Part shown: in pieces, positions 63,040-64,000 of the stretch | How the letters are laid out: each line of letters starts with the position of its first letter | Position numbering within the stretch: the first letter of the stretch is position 1 | NCBI GenBank assembly: GCA_018712515.1 | Contig: DVGW01000002.1 | Location: 1-64,000 of the forward strand | DNA length: 64,000 bases | Origin: Aphodovivens avicola | GTDB taxonomy: Bacteria > Actinomycetota > Coriobacteriia > Coriobacteriales > Eggerthellaceae | Direction of reading: 5' to 3' | Program-made: the position numbers and the translations under genes | The notes under the pieces: model-generated | What the model saw: the letters and a program-made list of their open reading frames with translations, nothing else | The model's database searches: none | What the model was told of the DNA's origin: nothing

Positions 63040-63906
63040 CTAACGACCTTCGCGCATCTTCTCGTCTTCGAGCATCACGGCCTCGATTTTCTCCGCGTCG
63101 CCCCAAACCCCCGGCGAATCATAAGGCCGATCAGGAAAAGCTCCATACCGCAATTTGATAGACAACCGATTATTACTAATATAGCTCTCAACTTTTTCGC
63201 CCAACGAAACGGGAACTCCGGTACAACAATTGATAACGCCTTGAATTGATTCCTGCATCACGCATGCCGCAATTTGCTTTGCAAGAAGATCGACATGAAT
63301 AAAATCATATTTATTCTTGCCCGATGTGAACGGAAATTCCTTTTCCCCCGCAGCGTCAGCGCGCGCGATCTTTCCGAATATGGATTGGGAACGCTCATCG
63401 TCGCCGTAAATGTAAAAAGCCCTCAACCACAAAGGGATGACACCCGAACTCTTGGCTTTGAGCAGAAACGCCTTCCGAAGAGCATCCTTGGCAATTCCAT
63501 AATAGTTCTCTGGATTGCAGGGAGTGCTCTCATCAATAGCGCCTTCCCAGTAGCCCACTTCATGCATGGTCCCCATAACCGCGATCTTTCCCACACCTTC
63601 ATCGATCAAGGAGCGCAGGAAATCAAAATGTTTGGGAAGGTCATGAAGATGGCTGTCAGCATTGTGGTTAAACCCATTCCTCCACGCCAGATGAACGCAA
63701 GAATCTATCGGTCCATATTGGGAGAGGCTCTCTCTCATCGCATCATCGAACAAATCTCCGGATAACGTGCAGACCCTGCGATCAAAACTGAAATCCGGAA
63801 CGGAGTAATCTGCCGCAAGAATGTCAACGTCGTCATATGACAAGAGGGCATCGACAACATGCCGACCGATATAGCCACCGGCACCCGTTACCAAAACCGA
63901 TTTCAT
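63040..63906 (-). CDS. NAD-dependent epimerase/dehydratase family protein
   Basis: Extended short-chain dehydrogenase acting on a nucleotide sugar. The 288-residue protein has SVLVTGAGGYIGRHVVDALL, HLAWRNGFNHNADSHLHDLP, VMGTMHEVGYWEGAIDESTP, and YYGIAKDALRKAFLLKA with the Tyr-x3-Lys pair. No rfbD is seen in the window, so this enzyme may reduce the dTDP-4-keto-6-deoxy sugar made by RfbB, giving for example rhamnose, 6-deoxytalose or fucose; that is inference. The ATG has GAGGGA upstream. Confidence 0.8.
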   Translation of the reverse strand: MKSVLVTGAGGYIGRHVVDALLSYDDVDILAADYSVPDFSFDRRVCTLSGDLFDDAMRESLSQYGPIDSCVHLAWRNGFNHNADSHLHDLPKHFDFLRSLIDEGVGKIAVMGTMHEVGYWEGAIDESTPCNPENYYGIAKDALRKAFLLKAKSSGVIPLWLRAFYIYGDDERSQSIFGKIARADAAGEKEFPFTSGKNKYDFIHVDLLAKQIAACVMQESIQGVINCCTGVPVSLGEKVESYISNNRLSIKLRYGAFPDRPYDSPGVWGDAEKIEAVMLEDEKMREGR

Positions 63907-64000
63907 TCTCGTCCCTCAATCCTTCATGTTCCGAATTGTCGTTTTCCGAATGCTGCTACCTGAGCATCCTGATTTTACGCACCAAAAAAATCAGTTCGAT
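63907..64000. other. Right edge, upstream of the nucleotide-sugar reductase gene
   Basis: AT-rich, non-coding as far as can be seen. It may hold the promoter of the polysaccharide run or only a gap within a longer operon that continues beyond the window. Confidence 0.4.

Overview
The window is a high-GC chromosomal segment from an anaerobic actinobacterium, most likely class Coriobacteriia (Eggerthellaceae, Coriobacteriaceae or Atopobiaceae). The evidence is combined: coding GC of roughly two thirds, an actinobacterial GlnR-type orphan regulator beside glnA, the actinobacterial order rplS-rnhB-yraN-comM-dprA, but a Firmicutes-like FabK/FabT fatty acid synthesis cluster and an ftsE-ftsX-S41 protease-rnr block. 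The assignment rests on recognised proteins only. No rRNA, tRNA, CRISPR array, prophage or complete insertion sequence was seen.

Layout. 0-9.1 kb: gpsA, plsY, der and a DUF512 protein, then an M23 peptidase, dprA, comM and yraN. 9.4-13.5 kb: rnhB, rplS, azlCD, dgt. 13.7-22.7 kb: a glutaredoxin (+), then fabT, acpP, fabK, fabD, fabG, fabF, fabZ and a fused accDA (all -). 22.7-26.6 kb: a lower-GC island with a LysR regulator divergent from a molybdopterin oxidoreductase and its Fe-S subunit. 26.7-35.7 kb: rnr, S41 protease homologue, ftsX, ftsE, split transketolase, prfB. 36-41.7 kb: secA and a large BTAD-type regulator. 41.9-49.8 kb: a P1-family peptidase (+), then rplU-rpmA and obg-proB-proA-nadD-yqeK-rsfS. 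50.1-57.7 kb: polA, glnA-glnR, metN-metI-metQ. 58-64 kb: a clearly AT-richer surface polysaccharide cluster (rfbC, rfbB, rfbA, acyltransferase, DUF2304 protein, two glycosyltransferases, a nucleotide-sugar reductase/epimerase) running off the right edge.

Most genes are housekeeping, but several things are unusual. (1) Four copies of a 114-127 nt element share two invariant strands (GCGCGCAGTATnCGCA and CCTGTTTGAGCAC) enclosed by outer and inner stems whose sequence differs in every copy but always stays complementary. This looks like a structured RNA or palindromic mobile repeat; one copy lies in frame inside rnr. (2) A second family of intergenic palindromes carries a GGGACnGTC core and sits just 3' of genes at five loci. 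(3) MetQ is circularly permuted. (4) The S41 protease homologue has Ala at the nucleophile position. (5) AccD and AccA are fused, behind a degenerate biotin carboxylase N-terminal domain. (6) RNase R carries two large repeat-derived insertions.

The fatty acid genes form one functional unit: AccDA makes malonyl-CoA (AccB/AccC are not in the window), FabD loads ACP, FabF/FabG/FabZ/FabK run the elongation cycle, and FabT probably represses it through an inverted repeat at the acpP promoter. GlnA/GlnR form a nitrogen-assimilation pair, MetNIQ imports methionine, and FtsEX with the S41 homologue probably acts in cell-wall hydrolysis at division.
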